From positions 1 through 64,000 of the forward strand of contig JAVGVS010000236.1 in NCBI GenBank assembly GCA_032718565.1: a DNA stretch of 64,000 bases, written 5' to 3'. Shown here piece after piece: positions 35,196-46,284 of the stretch. Below the pieces are notes generated by a model, which worked only from the letters and a program-made list of their open reading frames with translations, had not been told where the DNA came from and made no database searches. Position 1 is the stretch's first letter; each line of letters begins with the position of its first letter. The translations under genes were made by a program, and so were the position numbers. This DNA is from Distichodus sexfasciatus. Its lineage: Eukaryota > Chordata > Actinopteri > Characiformes > Distichodontidae.

Positions 35196-35689
35196 GTTTT
35201 TATTAACTAATGATACACATTTTTTCGCAAAAAAACCGAAAGAATATATGTGTAGGACAGGCTCTGCTCTATTCAAGTGTCGTTTTGGAGTATCATTATG
35301 AATGTCTGTTGGATAGCTGTGGAGTTATTGTAGAAGTCTTCCTGCAGCCTTTGGCAGTGGGCTGATGAAACGTCCATCATTGTTATTATGGCGCTTATCT
35401 GGCCAGGAATTCCAGTTGCTGACCTTTCCCAAAAGTCTCGCTCTTTATCAGTTATAGATATGCAGCTGGCACACTAATAGAGTTATCCATTTTGAACACA
35501 CCTCTCTGCCTGCACATGGCGCAGAGGAGTCTTAGGCTTCAAACTGTAAAACAGCCACACAGACATACACATACACACACCAAACTCCAGCTCATTAAGC
35601 TTTCGCTCTTCCACACAAGTTCCGGAGCTGTGAACTATTTTCTGTGTGAGATGGAACAGGATCAACACCTTTCCTTCTCTCACCCTCAC

Positions 35690-35722
35690 TCTCTCTCTCT
35701 CTCTCTCTTTCTCTCTCTTTCT
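35690..35722. repeat. CT dinucleotide microsatellite
   Basis: Short (CT)n run with TTT interruptions. Confidence 0.88.
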
Positions 35723-35921
35723 CATGTTCTTATTGAGGTCACGTAGCCAGATTCCATCTCTTAATCTCTGGTGCTTTTTACCCTCTCCTCAGGAGTTACA
35801 CAACTCTCTGCTTTGCATTGCCTGTTGTTTAGTCAGCACCCCACTGATGAAGGTGGAAGACAGAGACTGAGATTACCTACACAAACACAGACACACTTTT
35901 GACATTTAGCAGATATTCTTA

Positions 35922-36930
35922 TTAGAGATGAGCCGATATCACTTTTTTATGTCCGATACCGATACCGATATTGTAAATTATCTGCCGATACCAATACAAA
36001 TCCGATCCAGTCACAGTCTTTTTTTAAACACAAAATAATCCTTTAAAATGTCTGAATACATGACTGAGATTATTGTTGTGCTTAAGGAAATGCTTGTTTC
36101 AAATACTATTTTCCTGCTAAAACAATGTAATAATTACACACACACATGTATGTGCTAAATTATTTGTTCTCAAAAATTGTTCGTTGAGACATATAAATAT
36201 TTCTTCTTTCTTACTGATTACATTATAACATTATAAAATTGAAAAAAATTGATCAATTAAAACTGAAATACTGAACTTTGTCATTTTGAACCAATTTGGC
36301 CTATAAAATGAGCTGCTTTTGCAGAGAACTACATTTCCCACAATCCTCTGTGCGCCCCCCGGAGCTGCGTCACAATGAAGCGTTGGGCGCGTGTTCCAGA
36401 ATAAACGATGGGAAATCTATGGGAAAATCTAAATAAACGGCAGAATTGTGAGTAGAGCGCTGGTTGTTGTGGTTATTTATCAGCTAAAACATGGTTTGTG
36501 TCTGTAATAAAGGCGACATTTTGACTGAACTGGAGCGTTTAGCGAGTACATCTCACAAATACTTTCACATGCAGAGGGATCAGGTCTTGTCTTGATCGTG
36601 CCACTAAAAACGTTGTGTGTCACTGTTAAGCCTCCGTGTGAAATACAAGCGGAGCTGCTCTAGCGAGTAAAATGAATTAAACCAAGCTTCGATTCTAGAA
36701 AAATTGCCTTGACCATTTCTTAAAAATAGAATTATTGGAGTTATTGGAACAATCGTTTCAGCTCTGCTTTACCGCAGTGCCACTTCCCATGCATAACGAA
36801 TAGAGTGTTCACGCATTTACAGATCGGCTCCATAGAACGGCCCAATGCCACCGATACCCGATCCAGCCGTTTGAGCCGTTATCTTATCCAGAGCGACGTC
36901 CGTTTCCTAGTTTCAGATACAGTCTTCCAG
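35922..36930 (+). mobile_element. GATGAGCCGATAT-type element with family F core
   Basis: Left end TTAGAGATGAGCCGATATC followed by repeated GATACCGAT words is typical of fish hAT non-autonomous elements. The core (36290-36600) contains GAACTACATTTCCCACAATC, GAGTAGAGCGCTGGTTGTTG and GTCTGTAATAAAGG, shared with 39720-39930 and 53990-54200. The right end near 36860-36930 has CGATACCCGATCC. Exact limits uncertain. Confidence 0.6.
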
Positions 36931-36944
36931 GAGCCGCTTGGGTT

Positions 36945-37170
36945 GGTAGTGATTACTTATCATCGTGAACACAGCACAGTACAGCACACAGTGCACCACA
37001 ACGAAATGTGACCTCTGCATTTGACCCGTTCGTGAAGAAGCAGTGGCCAGCTGACACGCTGTTCCCGGAGAGCAGTGCTTGAGGTGGGTACCTTGCTCAT
37101 GAGTACCTCAGTGGCTCCTTCACCGGTCCGGGACTCGAACCAGCGACACTATGATCACAGTGCCTTACGC
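36945..37170 (-). mobile_element. S1 tRNA-derived SINE
   Basis: Reverse copy with tail TAGTGATTACTTATCATCGT, the ATTTGACCCGTTCGTGAAG block, and a good B box (GGACTCGAACCAGCGAC). A-box end degraded. Confidence 0.85.
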
Positions 37171-37174
37171 ACGA

Positions 37175-38010
37175 AAGAATGATCCAAGTCTCAGTCAGAC
37201 ATTCAGCTTTTTAATAAGCCACTGGTATTGGATCACTACTTGGTGTCAACCCAGAGCAAGGAAATCAGTACTGGACTGACCTACTATTCCTGCAGTTTTT
37301 GTGCTAGAAACTTCGTTCCAACTCTAAAACGTGCAACATAGTGCGGTGTGGGATGTTTTTTGATGCTTGCACTTGTTCGTGAGTTCTTTCCATTTTTGCG
37401 TCCATTTTCCCCCCGTAGACTGACATGGCACCCAGATTTCGACGCTTTAATGTACCCCTACCATTCTTCACAAAGCCACCAAATTTGGCATGATTCAAGG
37501 GCCCATGGGCCTCATCGCATATCTGTAACCGCCATGACCCGCACTCGTCTTTTTCATCCTTTTTTTTCCTGCTGATTATTTTTCCCCATAGGAACCCATT
37601 CATTTTCTCCCATTAAGAATATATCGGATTCAGGACTCGAAAGCTTCTCTGTTTTCGCACGACAGTCATACATCTCCGATCTGCACGTGTCTTTTTATTG
37701 CTTTGTCATCCCTCGTTCTTTCCCCATTCACTTCAATGCATTTTAATCAAAGTCTTTCTCCTCTTTAGCCAGTTTCCATGTCACAGCTACAAAACTTGAG
37801 AAATCACATTGACATTTTCTTGTGCAAACCCGTCTCTAGTTATATTTAATCCTCGTCTCACTGCACCTCTGTTTTCATCTGCATCTGACCCCCAGTATAA
37901 ATGTTCGGACACCGCCGCTGTAAACCAAAACCCTCCTCAGATAATGTGTCGTATTTACCAAACGTAGAGCTAGCCCTGCTACAGCACAAGCTGTGATATT
38001 ACATTGTTTT
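37175..38010. other. unique DNA, nothing recognised
   Basis: Pyrimidine-rich + strand stretch (37360-37600) but no repeat family or exon supported. Confidence 0.35.
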
Positions 38011-38022
38011 AGGGGTTGGGGC

Positions 38023-38541
38023 TAGAGGTGTTGAAATTAATCACAGCATCAGTGCATCGCGATGCAGCGGCAGACCGTAATCGATTGTATCGCTGGTTTG
38101 CTGCCCCTAGTGGCCATTAGCAGCGTTGCAGGTGGTTCATACAATCCAGTTACACTACTAAAATCGCTTTTAAAAAATTGTTTTAATTTTTCAAGACATT
38201 TCCAAATGATTTTTGCATCTTTATGAATAATGAATTTAAAGCAAATATCTAAAAACTAATTGTCTGAGTGGCGGTCCCTGGGACAGAACCAGTTGAAACG
38301 CCCTAGATTAGATCATAATAACATTTGTTGGTGATTCTAGTTTCAAAGAACATCCCGGTAGTAACTATGGCTGCCCGATCTGTGGTCCATGCAAAATGCG
38401 AAATAGTGCAATATGAAATAATGTAGAAAAAGGCACAGGATACATCGTGATGCATCGAGATATCACATAGAATGAAATCATTGACATGGTAATCGTAATT
38501 GAATCAAACTCGTTAGACCAGTGAAGGTTCACACCTCTCTA
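38023..38541. mobile_element. hAT-like non-autonomous element with target duplication
   Basis: Left end TAGAGGTGTTGAAATTAATC; right end in reverse TAGAGAGGTGTGAACCTTCA. GCATCGCGATGCA occurs near the left and GATGCATCGAGAT near the right, as in fish hAT elements of the AGGTGTGAACC type. Flanking 8-mers GTTGGGGC (38015-38022) and GTTGGGCG (38542-38549) match at 6 of 8. No transposase. Confidence 0.72.
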
Positions 38542-38589
38542 GTTGGGCGTTGCAGGGTCGGGGTTGAGGCCGGTATTGAGTTTTGTCTT

Positions 38590-39280
38590 CTCTTCTCCCC
38601 ATCTGAGGACTGAAGTTTGCGTCATGGCTTTTCACTTTGTTTTCATGAATCCTTACACCCCTATTCGATGAATATCCCACCAACCACACACATACTCTCT
38701 CTTCCTTTCATTTTTGTCGTTTTCCTTTTATTGATGCCATATTTTCGTCTGCGGTTTTTGGAGCCGTTCGGGGGCAGCCGGGGCCCTCTGGCTTTTCGAA
38801 TGGGTTACAAGTGTGAAGCTGTCAGCTCAGCCAACCGCTTTTCCCCCAGCATCCCCTTCCAGCGCACAAACAAGCTCCGCCTCAGGGCTGATACCGCGAT
38901 TACATACCGTCCTCCATATGAACAGCTATATGGTGCGACACAGAAGACAGTTATCTTTAAAAGGGGAGGATCAAAGGCATGCAAAGCCCAGGCAAATTCT
39001 CAGAGAACATCCTCCATCGGGCGCTGCACAGGAAATATGAGAAGGGAACCTGCTCTCCCGGGGCGGCTCGCTTCGAAGTGGGGGAGGTTTGTTTGAGCTT
39101 TTTCCATGACCGAGCGACTTTTCAAGGCGACTCTGCCGCCGGTCGCCTTCCCTGTCCTTACTCAGCGCTTCGGCGTTTCTTACGTAACACTTCTGTTTAC
39201 AGCCTCCTGTGTCCGACAACTTGCGGTTGGACTCCAACATGGCCGTCTAGGTGTAGGTGTAGGTTTCTGTGAAGCTTGGG
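38590..39280. other. GC-richer unique block with a 159-residue chance frame
   Basis: Base composition is more balanced than the surrounding intron and there is no repeat match. The + frame at 38617-39096 has no domain I recognise, no signal of codon bias, and competing frames overlap it on both strands. A pyrimidine tract with CAG at 39203 is a possible acceptor but no partner donor stands out. This may be a conserved non-coding or alternative-promoter region; evidence is weak. Confidence 0.3.
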
Positions 39281-39589
39281 AAACGTTTGGTCAGACGTGT
39301 TGCTGCAGATCAGAGGGCTTGGTTCATGTGTGTATGTGTGTGAGGAAAGAACAGGCTTTCTTGACGCCCTAATCAGCCCTGGCTTTTAGATAGTTGGATG
39401 GCATACAGCTATCAGAACTCTAAGGGAGGCGCATTTGCTGGGTTTAAAAGCCTTCTGATGAGTTTTTATTAGCTCCTTGGCATCCTTTAACGGCCAGGTT
39501 TTGATTAATGGATGGCAGAGGGTGGGGTGATGTAAGGACTAGTCTGGAAGTGAGATTTTTCGAGCATGACTTCATAGTAGGGCCGAGCA

Positions 39590-40200
39590 ATATATATTGA
39601 CTGTCACAGTACAAGCAATATTTTTAGGGCTGGGTAATATGGCCTTAATATAATATTGCAATATTTTAAGCTATATCGCAATACTCAGTATACAGTATAT
39701 CTCAATATATTCTCTCTTTCTGGGAAAGAACTACATTTCCCACAGCTCTCTGCTCCGCGACTCGGAGCCGCGTCACAATAATGCGATGGATGTGCGTCCA
39801 GAATAATATCAAGTAAATAGCTGTATTGAGTAGAACGCTGGTTGTTGTTATCTATCAGCTAAAGTAGGAGTTTTGTTTGTAATAAAGGGGAAGATCTGAC
39901 CGAACTGATGCGTTTTTGTTAGTGACGGCGTTCCATATCGGCGAGCGCCCACATCAAGTTGCACAGAGCGTTTGCACCGCGAAGAATGTCATTTATGCGC
40001 ATTTACGGATTTCCTTTTGTTTTTGTGCACAGACTGACAGTGGACGATCGCCGCCATCTCGCAGCTCCCGTATGTGGACAAATGCTAAGCACTGCCCCAG
40101 TCTGACAGCTGATTCGCAGATGCCACCGTCAATGTTAATTTTCCCCGGAGATAAACAAAAACACATGGACTAGTTGCATTTGCGAACCGTTTTCATTGGC
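39590..40200 (+). mobile_element. GGGCTGGGTAATATGG-type element with family F core
   Basis: TTTTTAGGGCTGGGTAATAT and repeated CAATAT words mark an hAT-like end near 39610. The core AAGAACTACATTTCCCACAG, GAGTAGAACGCTGGTTGTTG and GTTTGTAATAAAGG match the elements at 36290 and 53990. Right end not resolved. Confidence 0.55.
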
Positions 40201-40575
40201 GGGCGCTGGCACTTCCGCTTCAATTTCTGCAACGCCGGTAACTCTCAGTACCTGCTAAGGATAACGATTAATGACGCACATCGAATAGTTCGAGCATCAT
40301 CCTCGCCTACCAAGAACAAGAGGGAAAAGGGTTTCTGATATATATCTCGGCATTCATCGACAATCACGAAGGTAAGTTATGCGATGTAGTTAGCTAGCTC
40401 TAGCCATAGCAATGATGCCGGGTAGGCTAAAAACGAACCGTTAGAAATGCCTGTTAAACTGTTACTTTTAGTGGTTTGCCGAGAAGTTCACTTTACTATC
40501 TGACGTTGAATCATTTTATAAGAAAGACTTATTTTACCCGTTTATATATGTATTGATAATATGTGGTTATACCCA

Positions 40576-40837
40576 GGATCGGTTGGTGGCGCAACGGTAG
40601 GGCGTTCACCCCGTGATTAGAAGCTTTCAGGTTCGAATCCAGGGGCGGTAAAGTTACCACTGAGGTGCTCATGAGCAAGGTACCGTCCCCAAGCACTGCT
40701 CCCCGGGCGCTTGTTAGCTGCCCACTGCTCCTTCACAGATGGGTTAAATGCAGACTTCACATTTCGTCGTGGTGCACTGTGTGCTGTGCTGTGGTGTGTT
40801 CACAATGACAAATAATCACTTACTTTCACTTTTCAAG
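40576..40837 (+). mobile_element. S1 tRNA-derived SINE, best preserved copy
   Basis: It has an A box TGGCGCAACGG (about 40586) and a textbook B box GGTTCGAATCC (40630-40640), the complete body and tail AATCACTTACTTTCACTTTT. It is a good representative for building the family consensus. Both promoter boxes look intact. Confidence 0.93.
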
Positions 40838-40849
40838 TAAAGATCTACA

Positions 40850-41170
40850 GACAGGGAGAGTCAGCATCTGTGCTACCTGCCATATAACTGGAACACACTA
40901 CAACTCTGTGTCGTCACCCGCCATTGTTGTTGACCTGCATTGTTATTACTGTTGCCACGGTTACCGGTGTCACTTGTGGTATGTGAGCAATTGAAGTTAT
41001 TTGAGCCACGCCCACAATAGAACCGAACACGTCGTTTTCGTTTTCGGAAAACTCTGTTTTACCCGTTTACCCGGAATCCACATAATCCAGCGTCTTGAAA
41101 AATCTTCACTTTGGAGTGTGGAACCGTGGAAAGCGGTTGATAGACTTGTCTAAAATTTCGCTTGAGTCCA
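40850..41170. other. unassigned, possible DNA element fragment
   Basis: CGTCGTTTTCGTTTTCGG and GTTTTACCCGTTTACCCGG words look like the interior of a transposon but no ends were found. Confidence 0.25.
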
Positions 41171-41411
41171 TGTTCTTGTATTGGTTTATTTGTTTACAAG
41201 ACCAAGTTTTTTGAAACCTGTGTACATGTTTATATGTTGTTTATCAGATAAAGTTGTGCAATTAGGTAATAATAATTCAATTATTAGTCAAGTCAAACTG
41301 GATATGAAAAATATATCGACAAGTATGGCAGAGACATTTTGGTACAAAAATACTGTGATTCGAGTTTTCATTACCCAGCTCTACATTATAGCTTTGGAAA
41401 TGGCGTCGTCA

Positions 41412-41435
41412 TTATCATCATCATCATCATCATCG
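41412..41435. repeat. ATC trinucleotide repeat
   Basis: About seven copies of ATC. Confidence 0.9.
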
Positions 41436-41828
41436 TTGCACTCCAGCTGAAACAGCAGTATAAGTGGAGGAGGGTTAAGTGGGGAGGCATCTTTACTGCT
41501 GTCAAAAAGCCTTTTCCCTTTTTTGCACTAGCTGCTGCTTTAAGATGCAGCCGGGGACGCATTAGGGAAGGAGAAAACACTCGCTTTGCTTATTAGCTGC
41601 GGCTTTTGTGCCAGACCTGTGTTTTTGTCGAGCAGTAGTATGAAACAGTGTTCCTTGAGGGCTAGGGCTTCACTGATTTTATTATTAACTGAAGATAATT
41701 AGCAAAGGAGTTGATGTGTGTGTGTACGTGTACCTGTTTTAAAGCGGTGAGAACGCTAAACCCCTCCGGGAGTCCATTTTGACATGTTCTGTAGACGATA
41801 ATGCTTGAGTGGTCTGTGGAAGTAAATT

Positions 41829-42454
41829 GTGACCAACTTGTCGCAACTGAGGTTTCCGAGAAAACGAGCGTTTATGTTGCGTGGGGTAAAAGTTTGGATT
41901 TTTTGTTGTTAGTGTTTTGAAACAGTGGAAGGTCTATACTGTACTGTTGTGAATAAATTTCGCTGAAAACTTACCCTTTCCATCCTAAAAACGTGACTTT
42001 CTTGAGGTGAGGAATTCAATTCCAGCAGAATGTTAAAAGTTTCTGTTTTGACCGCTCTACTTCAATATTTACGGTAAATCCACTCCTTGACTAGCGTGAA
42101 GATATTTCTCCGGAATCCATCTTCGTCTCCCGACTTCAGTTAATCTAACGCAGGTAGGCTATCCGTGTGGCTGTGAATGCAGCGTAGGCTACCGTAAATA
42201 CAGACGTAGCCGCGACCGCACCAAGCCTCTGTGAGTGCTACGTCGATAGTCAACTTCAAAGGCAGATTTCTCCGTTTCTCACTTGGCGTGACAGGAGAAA
42301 CCCGACTCCTTTGAATGTTGATATCTCAGTCATATGTCGTCCGATTCATTCGATATGTATCGTATTGAAGGTTGATTTATGCCCTTTCATGAAAACATCA
42401 TAACTCAATTTTGAAAATTTGCGACAAGCGACTGGTTTGGCCGTGCAGAGTCAC
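41829..42454 (+). mobile_element. family A element, copy A2, with AATT duplication
   Basis: Interior homologous along its length to A1 in reverse. The right end is intact (GCGACTGGTTTGGCCGTG to GAGTCAC); the left inverted repeat is internally shortened (GTGACCAACTTGTCGCAAC). AATT flanks both ends (41825-41828, 42455-42458), a different tetranucleotide from that of A1. Non-autonomous. Confidence 0.83.
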
Positions 42455-42671
42455 AATTGTTTTCGGTTGGCACGTAGCCGTAAGTGTTTGTGCCAGGAGT
42501 TTTTGTACCATTTACATAAAATATACTGGGATCTCCAGACTTTTAGGGTCTTAGGGATGGGAGACACACACTCTGATGGGTCCAATACTGACTCAAGTAT
42601 TTGAATTAAGATTTTGTAAGAATGGAACTGAATTGAATTACTTGTTCATACTACTTTGAATCGCCTACGTT

Positions 42672-43110
42672 AGGGATGAACGATATGAGAATTATTGGCC
42701 GATGCCGATATCCGCTGTTATTCGTGCTTATATCTTCCAATGCCGAAACAGATGCCGATAAATGAGGAATCCAGCGCGAGTGCAGGCAGTGTGGAACACA
42801 CAAAGACGAGATTTCTTGCTCGCCAAAATTTTACTGCCCGCTCAGAATTTTGGCACAAAAACAATGCCATAGTTCTGACATTTCTAACACAGGGCCAATT
42901 CAAGCGAGCATAAAAGCAGTTAAGCGACGGCGAGGGGAAGTCACTTCACTCACTATGTGGTATACCATGTCAAATAGGACATGTGTGACACTCCATGTGC
43001 ACTATTTAGTGCGTAGAGAGCTGTTAAACTACAATCCCGGTGATTTTCTGAGATGCATACTACCGCATAGAAAAGTATGGTAAGAGTCCCTTACCTACCA
43101 TACTACCATA
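42672..43110 (+). mobile_element. family B element copy
   Basis: Starts TTAGGGATGAACGATATG and repeats GCCGATA words, then GAGTGCAGGCAGTGTGGAAC, CTCAGAATTTTGGCAC and CACTATTTAGTGCG. The same order occurs at 52726-53830 and, inverted, at 56440-56785. hAT-like by its left end. Confidence 0.6.
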
Positions 43111-43125
43111 CTATTATCCTGTTAC

Positions 43126-43320
43126 GTGAGTGGGGATACCAAAGGGAACAACAGTCAACCGACATTGTATGTTGCAACCTGGGCTCACCCCCGTATAGAA
43201 GTTACTGTTAAGACATGAACGTTCATCAACGCGCACGATTCGAGGGAAAAGTGTGGATTGATGGCACACAAAACACCACCACCAAAAACACCAAGAGCAC
43301 CACTGCAATCGTTTCTGCCA
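43126..43320 (+). repeat. unassigned repeat, partner at 47195
   Basis: GGAACAACAGTCAAC, ACATTG and GTAGAAGTTA-like words align colinearly with 47195-47350 over about 150 bp at moderate identity. No ends found. Confidence 0.5.
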
Positions 43321-43329
43321 TGTATGACC

Positions 43330-43648
43330 CTGCCTGTGATAACCCGGCTAAAGTCATTTTTTGGTGACTGTCTGTTTCATACATAAAGTGATGTTGCGTA
43401 ATGTAAGGAACATTTTGTGAAAATTCAACTTTACGGTAAATTACGGGCTCCGAAAACCATGTTTTTGAGAAATTTCAATGTAAAAACACATATTTTCAAC
43501 ACTGATGCGCCTTCAAACCATAATTATCCTGACTGTGTCATATACAAAATTAGAGCTGCACATGGGTCTATTTGTTATGATGTGCAGGCCGAAAAGGGGG
43601 GAGTGGTACCTCGTAAACTGCAGTGGTTCCCCTACCATTATACCATAA
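43330..43648. other. unique DNA, nothing recognised
   Basis: No feature supported apart from TTACGGTAAATTACGG at 43431. Confidence 0.35.
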
Positions 43649-43649
43649 C

Positions 43650-44122
43650 ACCGTATATCTTCTAGTAGTGGCCCGTCTCCTATTGACGCCCGTTTCCAAT
43701 AAACGCCGGGTTTGAAGAGATGTCGCGACAAATAGACGCCGGTCTCCAACAGTAGCCGGTCTCCTTTAAGCGCCGGTCTGTAGTAAAAGATCACGCTGGT
43801 GGCAAAGTTCAGTAGACGTCTACCGTACCTGTTTTTCATGCTTACGGTAATACCGTATACTGCTTGAATAATACCGTACTGCTGTACTGATAATTTCATT
43901 AAATCCTGAAAAGTTCATCCGGTGTTGTTGCCTACATTTTGTGGCCGTAAATACGGTACCATACCGTATTTTACTGCCAAATGAACCCCGTTTACCCATC
44001 ACCATTCCGTCTGCGAGGCGAATAATAGCCGGTCTCCAACAACCGCCGGTCTCTTTTAAACGCCGGGCCGTCCGAATAATTTTTTGAATAAACGCCGGGG
44101 CTACTATTGGAAGATATACGGT
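43650..44122. mobile_element. CCGTATATCTTC inverted-repeat element with sub-repeats
   Basis: Left end ACCGTATATCTTCTAGTAG and reversed right end ACCGTATATCTTCCAATAG form inverted repeats of about 26 bp. Just inside both ends are repeated GCCGGTCTCC/T words (43728-43780 and 44030-44075) spaced 12-25 bp, with GCGCC or ACGCC. The middle holds several TACCGTA/TACGGTA copies. No coding sequence. Superfamily not assigned. Confidence 0.78.
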
Positions 44123-44294
44123 ATATAATTTTCTCTATAGTGCCAGATCACAACAAAAGTCATACCTTGTCCTTTTATTAAATAAACTACACAGCCTTAT
44201 GTTATTTTTGTTATATACGCCACGGCATGTCATTTCTGTCTATACGTTGTAGCGCGTTTACACTTCTCTTCTGCGTGCACGGCCTGCAGTCCCG

Positions 44295-44375
44295 CCCCGC
44301 TGTGCGTGTCCACACACGTATACACACACATATACACACACACACAAACAGACACAGACACACTCACAGACGGAC
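44295..44375. repeat. CA-rich microsatellite
   Basis: Compound CACA/TATACACA/CAGACA run. Confidence 0.85.
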
Positions 44376-44379
44376 ATGT

Positions 44380-45019
44380 GCGCGCACACACGGGTGAGCC
44401 CACTCCCAGCAGCGGACGGAGAGCGCACGTCGGAAAGTAATGGAAACGTAGTGTCAGTAAAAACATGATTGTCACTGTTTGTCATGTTAGAAATGAAATT
44501 TCAACTATTATAACCTCAAACATAATCCATCTTTTACTGCGGTAAACTCCTATGGCCTATTGTTGACATTTTCCTCCCTATGACTATTCTGACGCCAGTC
44601 AGAGCTGGCGATTTTATTCGGGTTCCCACAGACGGGTCACCTATATACTTTACAGCTTTCGTCGTGTAAATTCCCTTCTGAGATGGTGTTTTGTGGAGTC
44701 CAGCGTATGTACGGCTTCAACGTCAAATTTGGTGGTTCGTCAGTGCTAGTGGCAGTTCCTCACATCTTTTGTCAAAACCTCAAACTTGGCGCAACTTGTG
44801 AGGGAAATAATAATAGATTGTAATGTGTTGCATTTGTGTGTGTGTAGCGATGGTATCCATTGTGTCACCAGCCTGCGTGCTGGACCGGACCATCAGCAGC
44901 CAACAGTTGGCTGGATGAAAGCCAGAGGTCTGTCTGAACGCTGGCTGAAACACAAGGCCTCTCCACCGCTAGCTGGCCATCTCGGGTGACGGGTCACAGC
45001 TGTCCAACCCACAGCACGC
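44380..45019. other. unique DNA, nothing recognised
   Basis: No feature supported. Confidence 0.35.
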
Positions 45020-45307
45020 ACACACACACACACACAAATCAACTGACAAACATCTCAGCGGACTGTGCGCCAGTGTGCATTGTGTTTGTGTGTGTGGGAG
45101 AAAAAAAAAAATATCCATGCCTGTGAGGGCTCTTCAGTCTCACAACAGCATTTCGAATGGAGCATATCCTCTCTCGCTGTCTTTCTTTCACTCTCACGCT
45201 TATTCCCTCTCTTCACTTATCCAATCACCTAATCACTCACTCACTCACTCACTCTCTCACTCTCTCACGCACTCACACACTGACACACACGCTTACTCAC
45301 TCTCTTG

Positions 45308-45338
<31 letters not shown>

Positions 45339-45644
45339 ATTCTCACACCCTCTCTCTCTTTCAGTCACTGTCACGCTCTCATTTACCAACTTACTCTCAC
45401 TTCGTTTCTCTCCCCCCCCCCCACTCTCTCACTCATCCGCTTAATCACTCCCTCACTCTCCATCACACTCTCTCTGTCTGTCCCTCATCCATTCAACAAT
45501 GTAACTCACTCACTCTCCTGGTCATTCACTTAATCACTCTCTCTCTCTCTCTCTCTTTCAGTTACTTACCATTTCACTCACTCACTCACTCACTCGCCTT
45601 CTGTCTATTGATCATGGCTCACTTTCCCTCACTCACTCATTCAC

Positions 45645-45680
<36 letters not shown>

Positions 45681-45710
45681 ACTTGCCCACTCACTCCCTG
45701 CCATAGTCTT
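45020..45710. repeat. compound CA / TCAC / TC microsatellite region
   Basis: Begins with a CA run (45020-45035), then alternating TCAC tetranucleotide and TC dinucleotide arrays from 45170 to 45690, with a run of C near 45411-45421. It generates overlapping serine/leucine/histidine-rich frames up to 152 residues which are not genes. Confidence 0.9.
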
Positions 45711-46280
45711 ATCACTATGTCTGTTATTTCCAGAAATGAGAAGTCCTCAGTGGACGGGTTGGGAAAGAGAAAAATAAAACCTGTCTGCTTTTTCGCAGAC
45801 TCTGCAATGTCCTACACAAGCGATAAGCGACACCATCCCAGAAAGGTCCAGAAGAGTCAAGGCCAGTGCCTTCTGCGCGTTCCGAGCAGTCGCTTGGCAT
45901 TATTTTACTCTGAAATCACTTCTCTACAATTACTGTAATAGGACCTTTACTGTAATAGAAAAGGGGAGAGAAGTGGGGCCAAACCTCACGGCCTGACAGG
46001 GCCTGGAATCCCTACGCTGATTTATTAGCACACTTATGGAGTCTCAGAGGACTGTGTAGATACACAGAGTGCTTTAAGCAACACTTACCCTGACAGAATA
46101 TTTATCTTGGAATCATCCCCTATGTTTAGTCCTGTCTTTTTAATATACACCTGTCACCTGTTCCCTGCTCTGCGTGTGGATGTGTGGGTGTGTGTTTTGC
46201 ATGAGACTGCGTTAAGATGAAAAAGTATTTAAGATAAAGTGATAGAACGACCACTTCCTTGTATTATCGCATCACATTTA
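45711..46280. other. unique DNA, nothing recognised
   Basis: No feature supported. Confidence 0.35.
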
Positions 46281-46284
46281 TAAG

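Noticed and set aside
40576..40660. tRNA gene
   Set aside because: A and B boxes are present, but there is no acceptor stem pairing at the expected distance and the sequence continues into a repeat body shared by many copies: it is a SINE head.
45075..45706. Serine/leucine/histidine-rich frames of 95-152 residues
   Set aside because: They lie entirely on TC and TCAC microsatellites and are open in several frames at once.
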